Of a stretch of DNA of 12,314 bases, positions 1 through 8,223 are shown one piece after another. The notes under the pieces are model-generated. The model made no database searches, had not been told where the DNA came from, and was given only the letters and a program-made list of their open reading frames with translations. Each line of letters opens with the position of its first letter. Position 1 is the stretch's first letter. Source of the stretch: Blastococcus sp. CT_GayMR20 (GTDB lineage: Bacteria; Actinomycetota; Actinomycetes; Mycobacteriales; Geodermatophilaceae); assembly GCF_004570345.1 (NCBI RefSeq), contig NZ_SPQM01000133.1, positions 1-12,314 on the forward strand. The letters run 5' to 3'. A program made the position numbers and the translations under genes.

Positions 1-474
1 CGGCGCCGGCGCGGGTGCGGGCGCGGGTGCGGGCGCCTCCTCGACGGCCGGCTCCGGAGCGGGTTCCGGTGCCGGCGCGGGAGTCTCCGCGACCGGGGCC
101 GGAGGGGTCACCGGTGTCGGCTCGGGCGCCACGGTCGCGGGGTCGGCCGCCTCGACGTCGGCGGCCTCCGGGCCCGTGGTCGACGCCGCCGCCCCGGCGA
201 AGGACGACGACAGCGGCCCGCCGTCGAGCCCCATCACGACCGGCGAATCGCTGCTGGACCCCTGGGTCGCGGGAGAGGACGCGAACGAGGTGAAGACCCC
301 GGCCGACGTCCCGGTGTCGGTGCCTGCCACCACGGGGACGACCAGCACGAACGAGGCGACGGTCGAGCTGACCAGAGCGCTGAGGGCGAAGCGGCCGCGA
401 CGGGAACGCGTCACTCGGGTAGGAGTGCCGGAGGCCCGGGCAGGGAGCGGCAGCTCGGCAGAACGATGACGCAC
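1..474 (-). CDS. Secreted Pro/Ala-rich protein, N-terminal part (cut by left edge)
   Basis: This minus-strand frame is open from a GTG at 474 to the window edge, giving 158 residues with no stop. Residues 20-28 are basic (RVTRSRRGR) and 29-50 form a hydrophobic stretch (FALSALVSSTVASFVLVVPVVA), so the start of the protein reads as an export signal. Residues 51-115 are rich in Ser, Thr, Gly and Ala, and 116-158 are almost only Pro, Ala and Glu, a wall-spanning type of linker. No catalytic domain lies inside the window. The GTG at 474 is chosen because GAGGT sits 6 bases upstream; an inner GTG at 414 would give a shorter basic N-region and has no such site. Actinobacterial proteins of this plan often carry a wall hydrolase domain (NlpC/P60, Rpf or similar) at the far end, but that is inference. 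It is divergent from the CorC-like gene. Confidence 0.75.
   Translation of the reverse strand, partial: MRHRSAELPLPARASGTPTRVTRSRRGRFALSALVSSTVASFVLVVPVVAGTDTGTSAGVFTSFASSPATQGSSSDSPVVMGLDGGPLSSSFAGAAASTTGPEAADVEAADPATVAPEPTPVTPPAPVAETPAPAPEPAPEPAVEEAPAPAPAPAPAP
11..34. repeat. 12-bp tandem repeat in the Pro/Ala-encoding tract
   Basis: The unit GCGGGTGCGGGC is repeated perfectly at 11-22 and 23-34. On the minus strand it encodes Ala-Pro repeats of the secreted protein. Such tracts can change length by slippage, so the linker length may differ between strains. Confidence 0.8.
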
Positions 475-679
475 GGAGTTACCTCACCACGGTTGAATCA
501 CGATTCGTTACCTGACCGAGACTAACGGTGCGCGCAAGGTCACCGTCAGTCCCCATGAGGAACGTCACGATCCGCGTGGAAAGGAGCGCCGTCCCCTCGT
601 GCGGCTGCCCGCAGGGGGGCGGGACCAGGCACCATGGGCCTGTGAGTCCCACCCGAATACCCCGAGGAGCGCGCCGCCG
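475..679. promoter_or_regulatory. Divergent intergenic region with candidate minus-strand -10 box and a dyad
   Basis: This gap separates the secreted-protein gene (left) from the CorC-like gene (right). On the minus strand TAGTCT (519-524) fits a TANNNT -10 box and would put transcription start near 512, giving a leader of about 38 bases. That leader contains an interrupted palindrome GAATC-AC-GATTC (495-506) and two copies of AGGTAAC (minus strand; plus coordinates 507-513 and 478-484), the second forming part of the ribosome-binding region. On the plus strand GAGGAG (664-669) precedes the CorC start. No -35 box matches consensus well. Confidence 0.4.
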
Positions 680-2005
680 GTGAGCGACGTCTGGCTCAGC
701 ATCGTCATGGTCGTGGCGTTCGTCCTGATCGGGGGCGTGTTCTCCGGCGCCGAGATCGCACTGGTCTCCCTCCGCGAGGGACAGGTACGCGCCATGGCCG
801 AACAGGGCCGGCGCGGGCACGCCGTCCAGCGACTGCTCAGCGACCCCAACCGCTTCCTCGCCGCCGTCCAGGTGGGAGTGACCTTCGCCGGGTTCTTCTC
901 CGCCGCCTTCGGCGCCAGCACGCTGTCGGCACCGCTCGCGCGCTGGATGGAGGGCCAGGGACTGTCCTCGGGTCTGTCCACCACCCTCGCCCTGGTGCTC
1001 GTGACCATCGCGATCAGCTACCTGTCGTTGGTCGTCGGCGAGCTGACCCCCAAGCGCCTGGCACTGCAGCGGGCCGAGGGCTTCTCGCTGCTCGTCGCCG
1101 CGCCGCTCAACTTCATCGCCAAGCTCTCGCGGCCGGTCATCTGGCTGCTCTCGGTCTCGACGAACCTCCTGGTCCGGCTCCTCGGCGGCGATCCCAAGGT
1201 CAGCGGCGAGTCGATCAGCCAGGAGGAGCTGCGCGACCTCGTCGCGGCCCACGAGTCGCTCAGCAGCGACGAGCGTCGGCTCATCGACGAGGTCTTCCGC
1301 GCGGGCGAGCGCGAGGTCCGCGAGGTCATGACCCCCCGCACGGAGGTCGCCTTCCTCGAGGCCTCGATGACCGCCAGCCGCGCCGCCAAGCAGGTCGCGG
1401 ACTCCAACTGGTCCCGCTTCCCCGTCGTCGGACGCGACGAGGACGACGTCGTCGGCTTCGTCCACGTGCGCGACCTGTTCCTCCCCAACCACCCGGCGGG
1501 CCGGGCCGCCACCGTGGGCGACCTGGCGCGGGAGGTGAAGCGCCTGCCGGGCACCGCCGGCGTCCTCAAGGCGCTCAGCGAGATGCGGCGGGAGAACCAC
1601 CACCTCGCGATCGTCGTCGACGAGTACGGCGGCACCGACGGGATCGTGACCCTGGAGGACCTCATCGAGGAGGTCATCGGGGAGATCTACGACGAGTACG
1701 ACGAGGAGGTCACCCCCGACGGCAAGCAGCCGCCCGGCGGCCCCCGCGAGGTCGACGGCCTGCTGAACCTCGACGACTTCACCGAGGCCACCGGTCTGCA
1801 GCTCCCGGACGGCCCCTACGAGACGGTCGCCGGGTACGTCCTCGCCGAGCTGGGCCGGCTGCCCGAGGTCGGGGACACGATCGAGGTCGAGGGCCGCACG
1901 GTCGAGGTGCTCGAGCTCGACGGACGGCGGATCTCCCGGCTCCTGGTCGGCCCCCCTCCCGCACCCGTCGACGACGAGAGCCGCGCCGAGGCCGCGCCGG
2001 GCTGA
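680..2005 (+). CDS. CNNM/CorC (TlyC-like) membrane protein with paired CBS domains
   Basis: A 441-residue protein with the full CNNM/CorC plan. Residues 1-165 form the DUF21 transmembrane domain, with hydrophobic segments at about 5-28, 62-83, 100-120 and 135-165 and the family motif VVGELTPKRLAL (118-129). Residues 215-345 hold two CBS motifs, the second being the well-conserved HLAIVVDEYGGTDGIVTLEDLIEE (308-331), and about 355-425 form the CorC_HlyC domain. Bacterial members are linked to Mg2+/Co2+ transport or resistance; the old name haemolysin (TlyC) is not good evidence of haemolysis. The frame extends up to a GTG at 599, but those 27 residues look non-coding. The GTG at 680 starts right at the first membrane segment and has GAGGAG 10 bases upstream. 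The substrate ion cannot be told from sequence. Confidence 0.92.
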   Translation: MSDVWLSIVMVVAFVLIGGVFSGAEIALVSLREGQVRAMAEQGRRGHAVQRLLSDPNRFLAAVQVGVTFAGFFSAAFGASTLSAPLARWMEGQGLSSGLSTTLALVLVTIAISYLSLVVGELTPKRLALQRAEGFSLLVAAPLNFIAKLSRPVIWLLSVSTNLLVRLLGGDPKVSGESISQEELRDLVAAHESLSSDERRLIDEVFRAGEREVREVMTPRTEVAFLEASMTASRAAKQVADSNWSRFPVVGRDEDDVVGFVHVRDLFLPNHPAGRAATVGDLAREVKRLPGTAGVLKALSEMRRENHHLAIVVDEYGGTDGIVTLEDLIEEVIGEIYDEYDEEVTPDGKQPPGGPREVDGLLNLDDFTEATGLQLPDGPYETVAGYVLAELGRLPEVGDTIEVEGRTVEVLELDGRRISRLLVGPPPAPVDDESRAEAAPG

Positions 2006-2019
2006 GTCAGCGAGCCCGG
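1997..2019. terminator. Hairpin spanning both stop codons of convergent genes
   Basis: A 7-bp stem CCGGGCT (1997-2003) / AGCCCGG (2013-2019) with a 9-base loop covers the CorC stop (2003-2005) and the galE stop (2007-2009). The centre is the perfect palindrome GCTGAGTCAGC (2001-2011). There is no T-run on either side, so a bidirectional terminator is plausible but unproven. Confidence 0.4.
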
Positions 2020-2960
2020 GTGACGTCCCACGCGTCGCGGACGATCCCGGCGAGGTCGGTGTGCTCCGGCCTCCAGCCCAGATCGGCGCGGATGCGGTCG
2101 CTCGACGCGACGAGCTGGGCCGGGTCGCCGGCCCGCCGATCGCCGACGACCACCGGCACCGGGTGCCCGGTCACCTCGCGCACCGCGTCGACGACCTCCT
2201 GCACCGAGAAGCCGGTGCCGTTGCCCAGGTTGTAGATGCGGTGCTTGCCGGGCGCTGGGGCGGGCAGGGCCAGCAGGTGGGCGTCGGCGAGGTCGCCGAC
2301 GTGGACGTAGTCGCGGATGCAGGTGCCGTCGGGCGTGGGGTAGTCCGCGCCGTAGACGGTCATCGACTCCCGCTGCCCGGCCGCGACCTGCAGTGCGATC
2401 GGGATCAGGTGGGTCTCCGTCGCGTGCCGCTCGCCGAGGCCGTACGCCGCCCCCGCCACGTTGAAGTAGCGCAGGCTGACGGCGGCGAAGCCGTGGGCCA
2501 CCGCGTAGGACGTGAGCATGTGGTCGACGGCGAGCTTCGAGGCGCCGTAGGTGTTGGTGGGCCGGGTCGGGGCGTCCTCGCGGATCGGCACCGACTCCGG
2601 CTCCCCGTACGTGGCCGCCGTCGACGAGAAGACGATCCGGCGGCAGTCGGCCGCCCGCATCGCCTCGAGCAGGGCCAGCGACCCGCCGACGTTGGTGTGC
2701 CAGTAGTCCTCCGGCTGCTGCTGGGAGGCCCCGACGAGGCTCTTCGCCGCGAAGTGCAGCACCGCCTCGGGGCGTACCCGGGCGAGGACCGGAGCCGAGT
2801 CGTGCAGCGAGACCGCCTCCAGCGTCGCGCCCTGCGGCACGGCGTCCGCGTGCCCCGTGGAGAGGTCGTCGAGGACGGTCACCTCGTGGCCTCCGGCCAG
2901 CAGCGCAGCCGTGACTACGCTGCCGATGTAGCCGGCTCCACCGGCGACGAGAACGCGCAT
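2007..2960 (-). CDS. galE: UDP-glucose 4-epimerase
   Basis: A 317-residue extended short-chain dehydrogenase that interconverts UDP-glucose and UDP-galactose in the cytoplasm, feeding galactose use and surface polysaccharides. The Rossmann motif GGAGYIG is at 7-13, the catalytic SST triad residues at 112-114 and Tyr138-x3-Lys142 (YGASK). The GalE-typical [15 protein letters not shown] and [11 protein letters not shown] (211-221) are all present. Length is close to the usual 320-340. The ATG at 2960 begins exactly at the Rossmann strand; the frame continues upstream but only antisense to the aminotransferase gene. There is no good ribosome-binding site. Instead TAGGGT (2968-2973) ends 7 bases before the ATG, which fits a leaderless transcript. 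Other NDP-sugar epimerases of this family are possible, but the match to GalE is strong. Confidence 0.93.
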   Translation of the reverse strand: MRVLVAGGAGYIGSVVTAALLAGGHEVTVLDDLSTGHADAVPQGATLEAVSLHDSAPVLARVRPEAVLHFAAKSLVGASQQQPEDYWHTNVGGSLALLEAMRAADCRRIVFSSTAATYGEPESVPIREDAPTRPTNTYGASKLAVDHMLTSYAVAHGFAAVSLRYFNVAGAAYGLGERHATETHLIPIALQVAAGQRESMTVYGADYPTPDGTCIRDYVHVGDLADAHLLALPAPAPGKHRIYNLGNGTGFSVQEVVDAVREVTGHPVPVVVGDRRAGDPAQLVASSDRIRADLGWRPEHTDLAGIVRDAWDVTRAR

Positions 2961-2967
2961 GGGGGCA

Positions 2968-2973
2968 ACCCTA
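2968..2973 (-). promoter_or_regulatory. Candidate -10 box for leaderless galE
   Basis: On the minus strand TAGGGT matches TANNNT and lies 7 bases before the galE ATG, so transcription would begin at or next to the start codon. No convincing -35 box is visible. Only 33 bases separate the two divergent start codons here, so this promoter overlaps the leader of the aminotransferase gene. Confidence 0.4.
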
Positions 2974-2993
2974 GGTCGGGAGGTCAGGACGTC

Positions 2994-4109
2994 GTGGTGC
3001 GCGCTCGCCCCACCGTGCAGGAGCTGCCGGCGTACAAGCCCGGGCGCAACCCCGCCGACCTCGCCCGCGAGATCGGCGTCGAGCGCGCCGTCAAGCTGGC
3101 CAGCAACGAGGTCGCGTTCCCGCCGCTGCCGGCCGTCGTCCAGGCGCTCGCCACCGCGGCCGGTGAGACGAACCGCTACCCGGACAACGGTGCCGTCGTC
3201 CTGACCCGTGCGCTGGCCGAGCGCTACGGCGTCGACCCCGTCCAGGTGGCGACCGGCTGCGGCGCGGTGACCCTGTGCCAGGAGCTGGCGCAGGCCTACA
3301 ACGATCCGGGCACGAGCATCGCCTTCGCGTGGCGCTCGTTCGAGATGTACCCGCTGCTCGCCCGCGTCGCCGCCGCCCGCGCGATCCAGGTGCCGCTGGT
3401 CCCCGGCCGCCCCGGCGGGCCCGCCGACACCCACGACCTCGACGGACTGCTGGCCGCGATCGACGACAGCACCCGCCTCGTCTTCGTGTGCAACCCGAAC
3501 AACCCCACCGGGACGGCGGTGCGGCGACCGGAACTCGAGCGGTTCCTCGACGCCGTCCCCGAGCAGACCCTCGTCGTCCTCGACGAGGCGTACCGCGAGT
3601 TCGTGACCGACCCCGACGTCCCCGACGGCATCGAGCTGATGCGCGGTCGGCCGAACGTGACCGTCCTCCGCACGTTCTCCAAGGCCTGGGGCCTGGCGGG
3701 CCTGCGCGTCGGCTACCTGGTCGCCGAGGACCCGGCCGTGGCCGAGGCGGTGCGCAAGACCCATGTGCCGTTCAGCGTCTCGATGCTCGCCCAGGCGGCC
3801 GCAGTGGCGGCCCTGGCCAGCGAGGACGAGGTCCGGGCGCGGTGCGCGGCCGTCGTGGCCGAGCGGGACCGGCTGACCGCCGCCCTGCGCGAGCGCGACG
3901 TGGCCGTCGAGGACAGCCAGGCGAACTTCCTCTGGCTCCCGCTGGGGGAGCAGACGCTCCCGGTCGCCGTCGCCCTGGAGGCCCGCGCCGTCATCACCCG
4001 GCCGTTCGCCGGCGAGGGGATCCGCGTCACGGTCGGCACGCCCGAGGAGGACGACGTGTTCCTCGCGGCTCTCGACGACGTCCGGTCCCTGACCTCCCCG
4101 AACGCGTAA
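2994..4109 (+). CDS. HisC/Pat-family aminotransferase (histidinol-phosphate or aromatic amino acid)
   Basis: A 371-residue fold-type I PLP enzyme. It has KLASNE (34-39, substrate/PLP end), CNPNNPTGT (from 166), the PLP-nitrogen aspartate D197 in [10 protein letters not shown], and the Schiff-base lysine K230 in [15 protein letters not shown]. The [13 protein letters not shown] and [14 protein letters not shown] patterns resemble actinobacterial Pat/HisC2 proteins, which are named as phenylalanine or histidinol-phosphate aminotransferases; sequence alone does not settle the substrate. No his genes are near, which mildly favours the aromatic role. Start: GGAGG (2979-2983) lies 10 bases before the GTG at 2994; a second GTG at 2997 is also possible. 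The frame upstream of this is antisense to galE. It is followed 54 bases later by trpS and may be co-transcribed. Confidence 0.88.
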   Translation: MVRARPTVQELPAYKPGRNPADLAREIGVERAVKLASNEVAFPPLPAVVQALATAAGETNRYPDNGAVVLTRALAERYGVDPVQVATGCGAVTLCQELAQAYNDPGTSIAFAWRSFEMYPLLARVAAARAIQVPLVPGRPGGPADTHDLDGLLAAIDDSTRLVFVCNPNNPTGTAVRRPELERFLDAVPEQTLVVLDEAYREFVTDPDVPDGIELMRGRPNVTVLRTFSKAWGLAGLRVGYLVAEDPAVAEAVRKTHVPFSVSMLAQAAAVAALASEDEVRARCAAVVAERDRLTAALRERDVAVEDSQANFLWLPLGEQTLPVAVALEARAVITRPFAGEGIRVTVGTPEEDDVFLAALDDVRSLTSPNA

Positions 4110-5755
<1,646 letters not shown>

Positions 5756-5795
5756 ACGAGGCGCGCCCGGGCGGCCGAACCCGCAGACTCGGGCG

Positions 5796-6764
5796 GTGAG
5801 CTCCGCCGCCGATCCGAGGCCCGGTCGCGAGCCGTGGTTCACCCGGGCCTACGCCTGGGGGGAGGCAGTGGTCGCCGGCCAGCGCCGGCGCCGTCCGTGG
5901 TTCGACCACCTGGCCCGCGCCGGCGGCCGGTACCAGCGCGTGCAGAGCGACCTCATGGCCGCGGGGGTCACGTACTACGCGTTCCTCGGCCTGTTCCCCG
6001 TGCTGCTGCTGGTCGCCTCCATCGTCGGCCTGTTCCTCGCGGGCGACGAGCTGTTGCAGCAGGAGCTGTTCACCGCCATCCGGGAGACCTTCCCCGGCTC
6101 GCTCGGGAACCAGTTGGTCGACCAGCTGTCCGAGGCGATCGACGGGGCGGGCTTCATCGGACTGATCGGCCTCGCCGGCTTCGTCTACGCCGGGCTGCGG
6201 ACGATGGACAAGCTGCGCATCGGCATGGAGCTCATCTGGAAAGGCGAGGTGGACGAGCCCGACGTCCTCCGGGACAACCTGCAGGACCTCGTCGCGCTCG
6301 TCGTCCTCGGGGCGATCGGACTGCTCAGCCTCGGCCTCACCGGAGTGGTGACCCAGGGGACGTCGTGGATCCTCGACCTGCTGAGCCTGGAGGACACGCC
6401 CGGCTACGGCGTGCTGACCTGGGCCCTGGGCCTGGCCCTGGCACTGGTCGTCGACCTCGTCGTCTTCCTGTGGCTGCTCCGGGTCGTCCCGTCGATCTCG
6501 CACCCGCTGCGGCTGCTCCTCCCCGGGGCACTGTTCGGCGCCGCGGGGTTCGAGGCGCTCAAGCTGATCGGCGGCTACTACCTGTCGCTGATCTCCGACA
6601 GCGTCACCGCGTCGGCGTTCGGCGGCGCGGTCGGCCTGCTGGTCTGGATCAACCTGGTGGCGCGGTTCGCCTTCTTCACGGCCGCGTGGACGGCGACCCT
6701 CCGGAGGGTCGCGTCGGCGGCCCCTCCCCGGACGGCGGGGGAGCCCGTCCGGGCGGACGCCTGA
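5796..6764 (+). CDS. YihY/virulence factor BrkB family membrane protein
   Basis: A 322-residue inner-membrane protein with about six hydrophobic segments (about 60-82, 118-135, 163-186, 207-230, 238-262, 273-298) after a basic N-terminus. The family core AAGVTYYAFLGLFPVLLL (55-72) and the conserved late segment SAFGGAVGLLVWINLVARFAFF (273-294) are clear. The molecular function is not settled: it was once misnamed RNase BN, and some members are called transporters. Start is the GTG at 5796; there is no good ribosome-binding site, and CAGACT (5784-5789) six bases upstream would allow a weak leaderless start. The last 17 or so residues are polar and their DNA overlaps the end of the convergent carboxypeptidase gene by 89 bp. 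Confidence 0.88.
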   Translation: MSSAADPRPGREPWFTRAYAWGEAVVAGQRRRRPWFDHLARAGGRYQRVQSDLMAAGVTYYAFLGLFPVLLLVASIVGLFLAGDELLQQELFTAIRETFPGSLGNQLVDQLSEAIDGAGFIGLIGLAGFVYAGLRTMDKLRIGMELIWKGEVDEPDVLRDNLQDLVALVVLGAIGLLSLGLTGVVTQGTSWILDLLSLEDTPGYGVLTWALGLALALVVDLVVFLWLLRVVPSISHPLRLLLPGALFGAAGFEALKLIGGYYLSLISDSVTASAFGGAVGLLVWINLVARFAFFTAAWTATLRRVASAAPPRTAGEPVRADA

Positions 6765-7995
6765 CGGCCGCGCCGTCGGCCTTTCCGGCGGGCACGCGGC
6801 GCACCGCTCGCCGGCGGCCGATCACGGTGGCCACCACGATGAGGACGGCGCCACCGGCCAGTGCCGCCGGGACGAGCGGGGACGGCGGGTCCTCGGCGGG
6901 TCCGGCGGCTCCGGTCGACGTCGTCCGCTCCGCCCGTGCCCCGCGCGAGGTCGCTGCCGGGGCCGCGGTGAGGTCCGCGGGCCGGACGAGCCGCCCGACG
7001 CCGTCGACGCCGGGGGGCAGCGCGAACGCCCAGTCCAGGAGGAGCGCCGCCTGGTCGGCCGCCCGCAACGGGACGTTCTCGGTGTCCATCACGCTCACGA
7101 CGAGTCGGCGGCCGTCGCGCTCGGCGGCGGTGACGAACGTGTGCCGGGCGGCGTCGGTGAAGCCCGTCTTGCCGCCCAGGTTGCCCGGGTAGGTGGTGAG
7201 CAGCGGGTTCTGGTTCTGGATCTGGTAGCCGGGGGAGCGCCCCTCGACCGCGGGCATGGTGGCAGTCGGCGTGCCGAGGATCGCCGCCGTCTCCGGGTCG
7301 TCGAGGAGCGCCCGGAAGATGAGAGCCAGGTCGTAGGGGGAGGAGGACTGTCCCGCGACGTCCAGGCCCGACGGCGTCCCCGCGACGGTGTCGTAGGCGC
7401 CGATCCCCACGGCCGTGTCGTTCATGGCCTCGACCGTGGCCGACAGGCCGCCGGCCGCCCGCGCGAGCGCGTTGGCCGCGTCGTTCCCCGACTGCAGCAT
7501 CAGCGCCTGGAAGAGCAGGCCGACGGGATACCGGCCGCCCTGGACCAGCCCGACCCGGCTGCCCTCGACGTTCTCGTCCTCCGTCGTGCCCTCGACCACC
7601 TGGGCAGGGTCGAGGCGCGGCGCCAGGGTCAGCAGGGTCAGCGTCTTCAACGTGCTGGCGGGGTAGTAGCGACCGTGCGGATCGCGGGCCGCCAGCACCT
7701 CCCCGGTGACCGCGTCGGCGACGAGCCAGCCGGAGGCGGCCAGTCCCTGGGGCAGGTCGGGGGTGTCCTCGGGGACGACGATCTCGCGGGTGTCCAGGTC
7801 GTCGCCGCCGACGGTGCCGCCGTCGGGCGCGGAGCCCTGGGGTGGGCGTCCCGCGTAGGGCGCGGTCGGTGTCGGCGCGCTGGGGTCGACCGTCGGGCGC
7901 GGCTCGTCCGCCGTCGCGACGACACCCGGGAGGCTGAGCGCGCCGGTGACCAGCACGACGGCGAACAGCCGTGCGCCCGGCCACCGTCGCCCCAT
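6676..7995 (-). CDS. D-alanyl-D-alanine carboxypeptidase (S11 family, membrane-anchored)
   Basis: A 439-residue penicillin-binding protein of the DacA/DacC type that trims the terminal D-Ala from peptidoglycan stem peptides. A signal peptide (1-29, probable cut after ATA) is followed by a Pro-rich linker (30-80). The three active-site motifs are in order: S114-T-L-K117 (PASTLKTL), S169-G-N171 (LQSGNDAANAL) and K276-T-G278 (LGGKTGFT). After the catalytic domain come a Ser/Thr/Ala linker (345-373) and a hydrophobic segment (374-392) followed by RRRAVRR, so a C-terminal membrane anchor with a short, Arg- and Pro-rich cytoplasmic tail is likely. The ATG at 7995 is chosen over the GTG at 8028 because TAATCT (8004-8009) lies between them, 8 bases before the ATG, fitting a leaderless or near-leaderless mRNA. 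The end overlaps yihY. Confidence 0.92.
   Translation of the reverse strand: MGRRWPGARLFAVVLVTGALSLPGVVATADEPRPTVDPSAPTPTAPYAGRPPQGSAPDGGTVGGDDLDTREIVVPEDTPDLPQGLAASGWLVADAVTGEVLAARDPHGRYYPASTLKTLTLLTLAPRLDPAQVVEGTTEDENVEGSRVGLVQGGRYPVGLLFQALMLQSGNDAANALARAAGGLSATVEAMNDTAVGIGAYDTVAGTPSGLDVAGQSSSPYDLALIFRALLDDPETAAILGTPTATMPAVEGRSPGYQIQNQNPLLTTYPGNLGGKTGFTDAARHTFVTAAERDGRRLVVSVMDTENVPLRAADQAALLLDWAFALPPGVDGVGRLVRPADLTAAPAATSRGARAERTTSTGAAGPAEDPPSPLVPAALAGGAVLIVVATVIGRRRAVRRVPAGKADGAAVRRPPGRAPPPSGEGPPTRPSGGSPSTRP
6727..6753. terminator. Hairpin inside the overlapping 3' ends of two convergent genes
   Basis: A perfect 9-bp stem CCCGGACGG (6727-6735) / CCGTCCGGG (6745-6753) with a 9-base loop lies within the 89-bp overlap of the yihY and carboxypeptidase coding ends. 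It could act on both strands. An alternative 6-bp pairing CTCCCC (6724-6729) / GGGGAG (6738-6743) competes with it. No T-run follows on either strand. Confidence 0.35.
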
Positions 7996-8003
7996 GAGGA
8001 CGC

Positions 8004-8009
8004 AGATTA
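8004..8009 (-). promoter_or_regulatory. Candidate -10 box for the carboxypeptidase gene
   Basis: On the minus strand TAATCT is a strong TANNNT match and ends 8 bases before the ATG at 7995, so the transcript would start at or just before the start codon. No clear -35 box is seen at the expected distance. Confidence 0.5.
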
Positions 8010-8092
8010 GGCGGGGCCGTCGGGCCACGCCCGTCCGGCGATCTTCGCAACGATCGTGTCTCAGTCCGGCCCTCGCCGGCGGCCCCGGCCGG

Positions 8093-8107
8093 AACCGCGG
8101 TTAGCGT
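8093..8107 (+). promoter_or_regulatory. Candidate promoter and operator for the nucleoside importer
   Basis: TAGCGT (8102-8107) fits a -10 box, giving a start near A8114. It is joined at its 5' side to a perfect 10-bp palindrome AACCGCGGTT (8093-8102). A further dyad, TCCGGCC (8065-8071) / GGCCGGA (8087-8093), covers the -35 area. No consensus -35 box is present. The overlap with the -10 box suggests a repressor site, but no regulator is known here. Confidence 0.4.
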
Positions 8108-8113
8108 GCCCTG

Positions 8114-8223
8114 ATCGTGTGCCGCCGCCGGCCACGACGGACGGGACGGCGGCACAAGTCCTGAACACACACGGGACGTGCCGGGGACGACGGACGGCAC
8201 GTCCTCCCAGAGAGGAGATCGTC
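8114..8223 (+). promoter_or_regulatory. Structured 5' leader of the BMP lipoprotein gene
   Basis: The predicted leader holds two perfect 10-bp stems: TGTGCCGCCG (8118-8127) / CGGCGGCACA (8147-8156), and GGACGTGCCG (8174-8183) / CGGCACGTCC (8195-8204). Both contain the 11-base repeat ACGACGGACGG (8134-8144 and 8187-8197) and GTGCCG (8119-8124 and 8178-8183). A third, short stem TCCTC (8202-8206) / GAGGA (8212-8216) would cover the ribosome-binding site AGGAG (8213-8217), and shares three bases with the second stem, so the two exclude each other. I do not recognise a known riboswitch class. Regulation of translation is inferred. Confidence 0.45.

Noticed and set aside
475..600. c-di-AMP (ydaO-type) riboswitch before the secreted-protein gene
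   Set aside because: Such elements often precede actinobacterial wall-hydrolase genes, but the predicted leader is only about 38 bases and I see none of the conserved core.
634..645. Tiny upstream frame ATG GGC CTG TGA
   Set aside because: Three codons with no ribosome-binding site; expected by chance.
599..679. Upstream GTG start for the CorC-like protein
   Set aside because: The 27 extra residues are Pro/Arg-rich and not membrane-like; the GTG at 680 begins at the first membrane segment with GAGGAG upstream.
479..1603. Long minus-strand open frame (374 codons) across the CorC-like gene
   Set aside because: It is antisense to a clear CNNM/CorC protein and its translation is low-complexity, rich in Asp, Glu, Arg and Gly, as expected for a shadow frame in high-G+C DNA.
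2061..2993. In-frame plus-strand extension of the aminotransferase gene
   Set aside because: The translated extension is antisense to galE and has no homology-like features; the strong GGAGG and the family N-terminus place the start at 2994.
8052..8120. Direct repeat GATCGTGT (8052-8059 and 8113-8120)
   Set aside because: Eight bases, 61 apart, with one copy upstream of the promoter; no supporting symmetry, so chance is likely.
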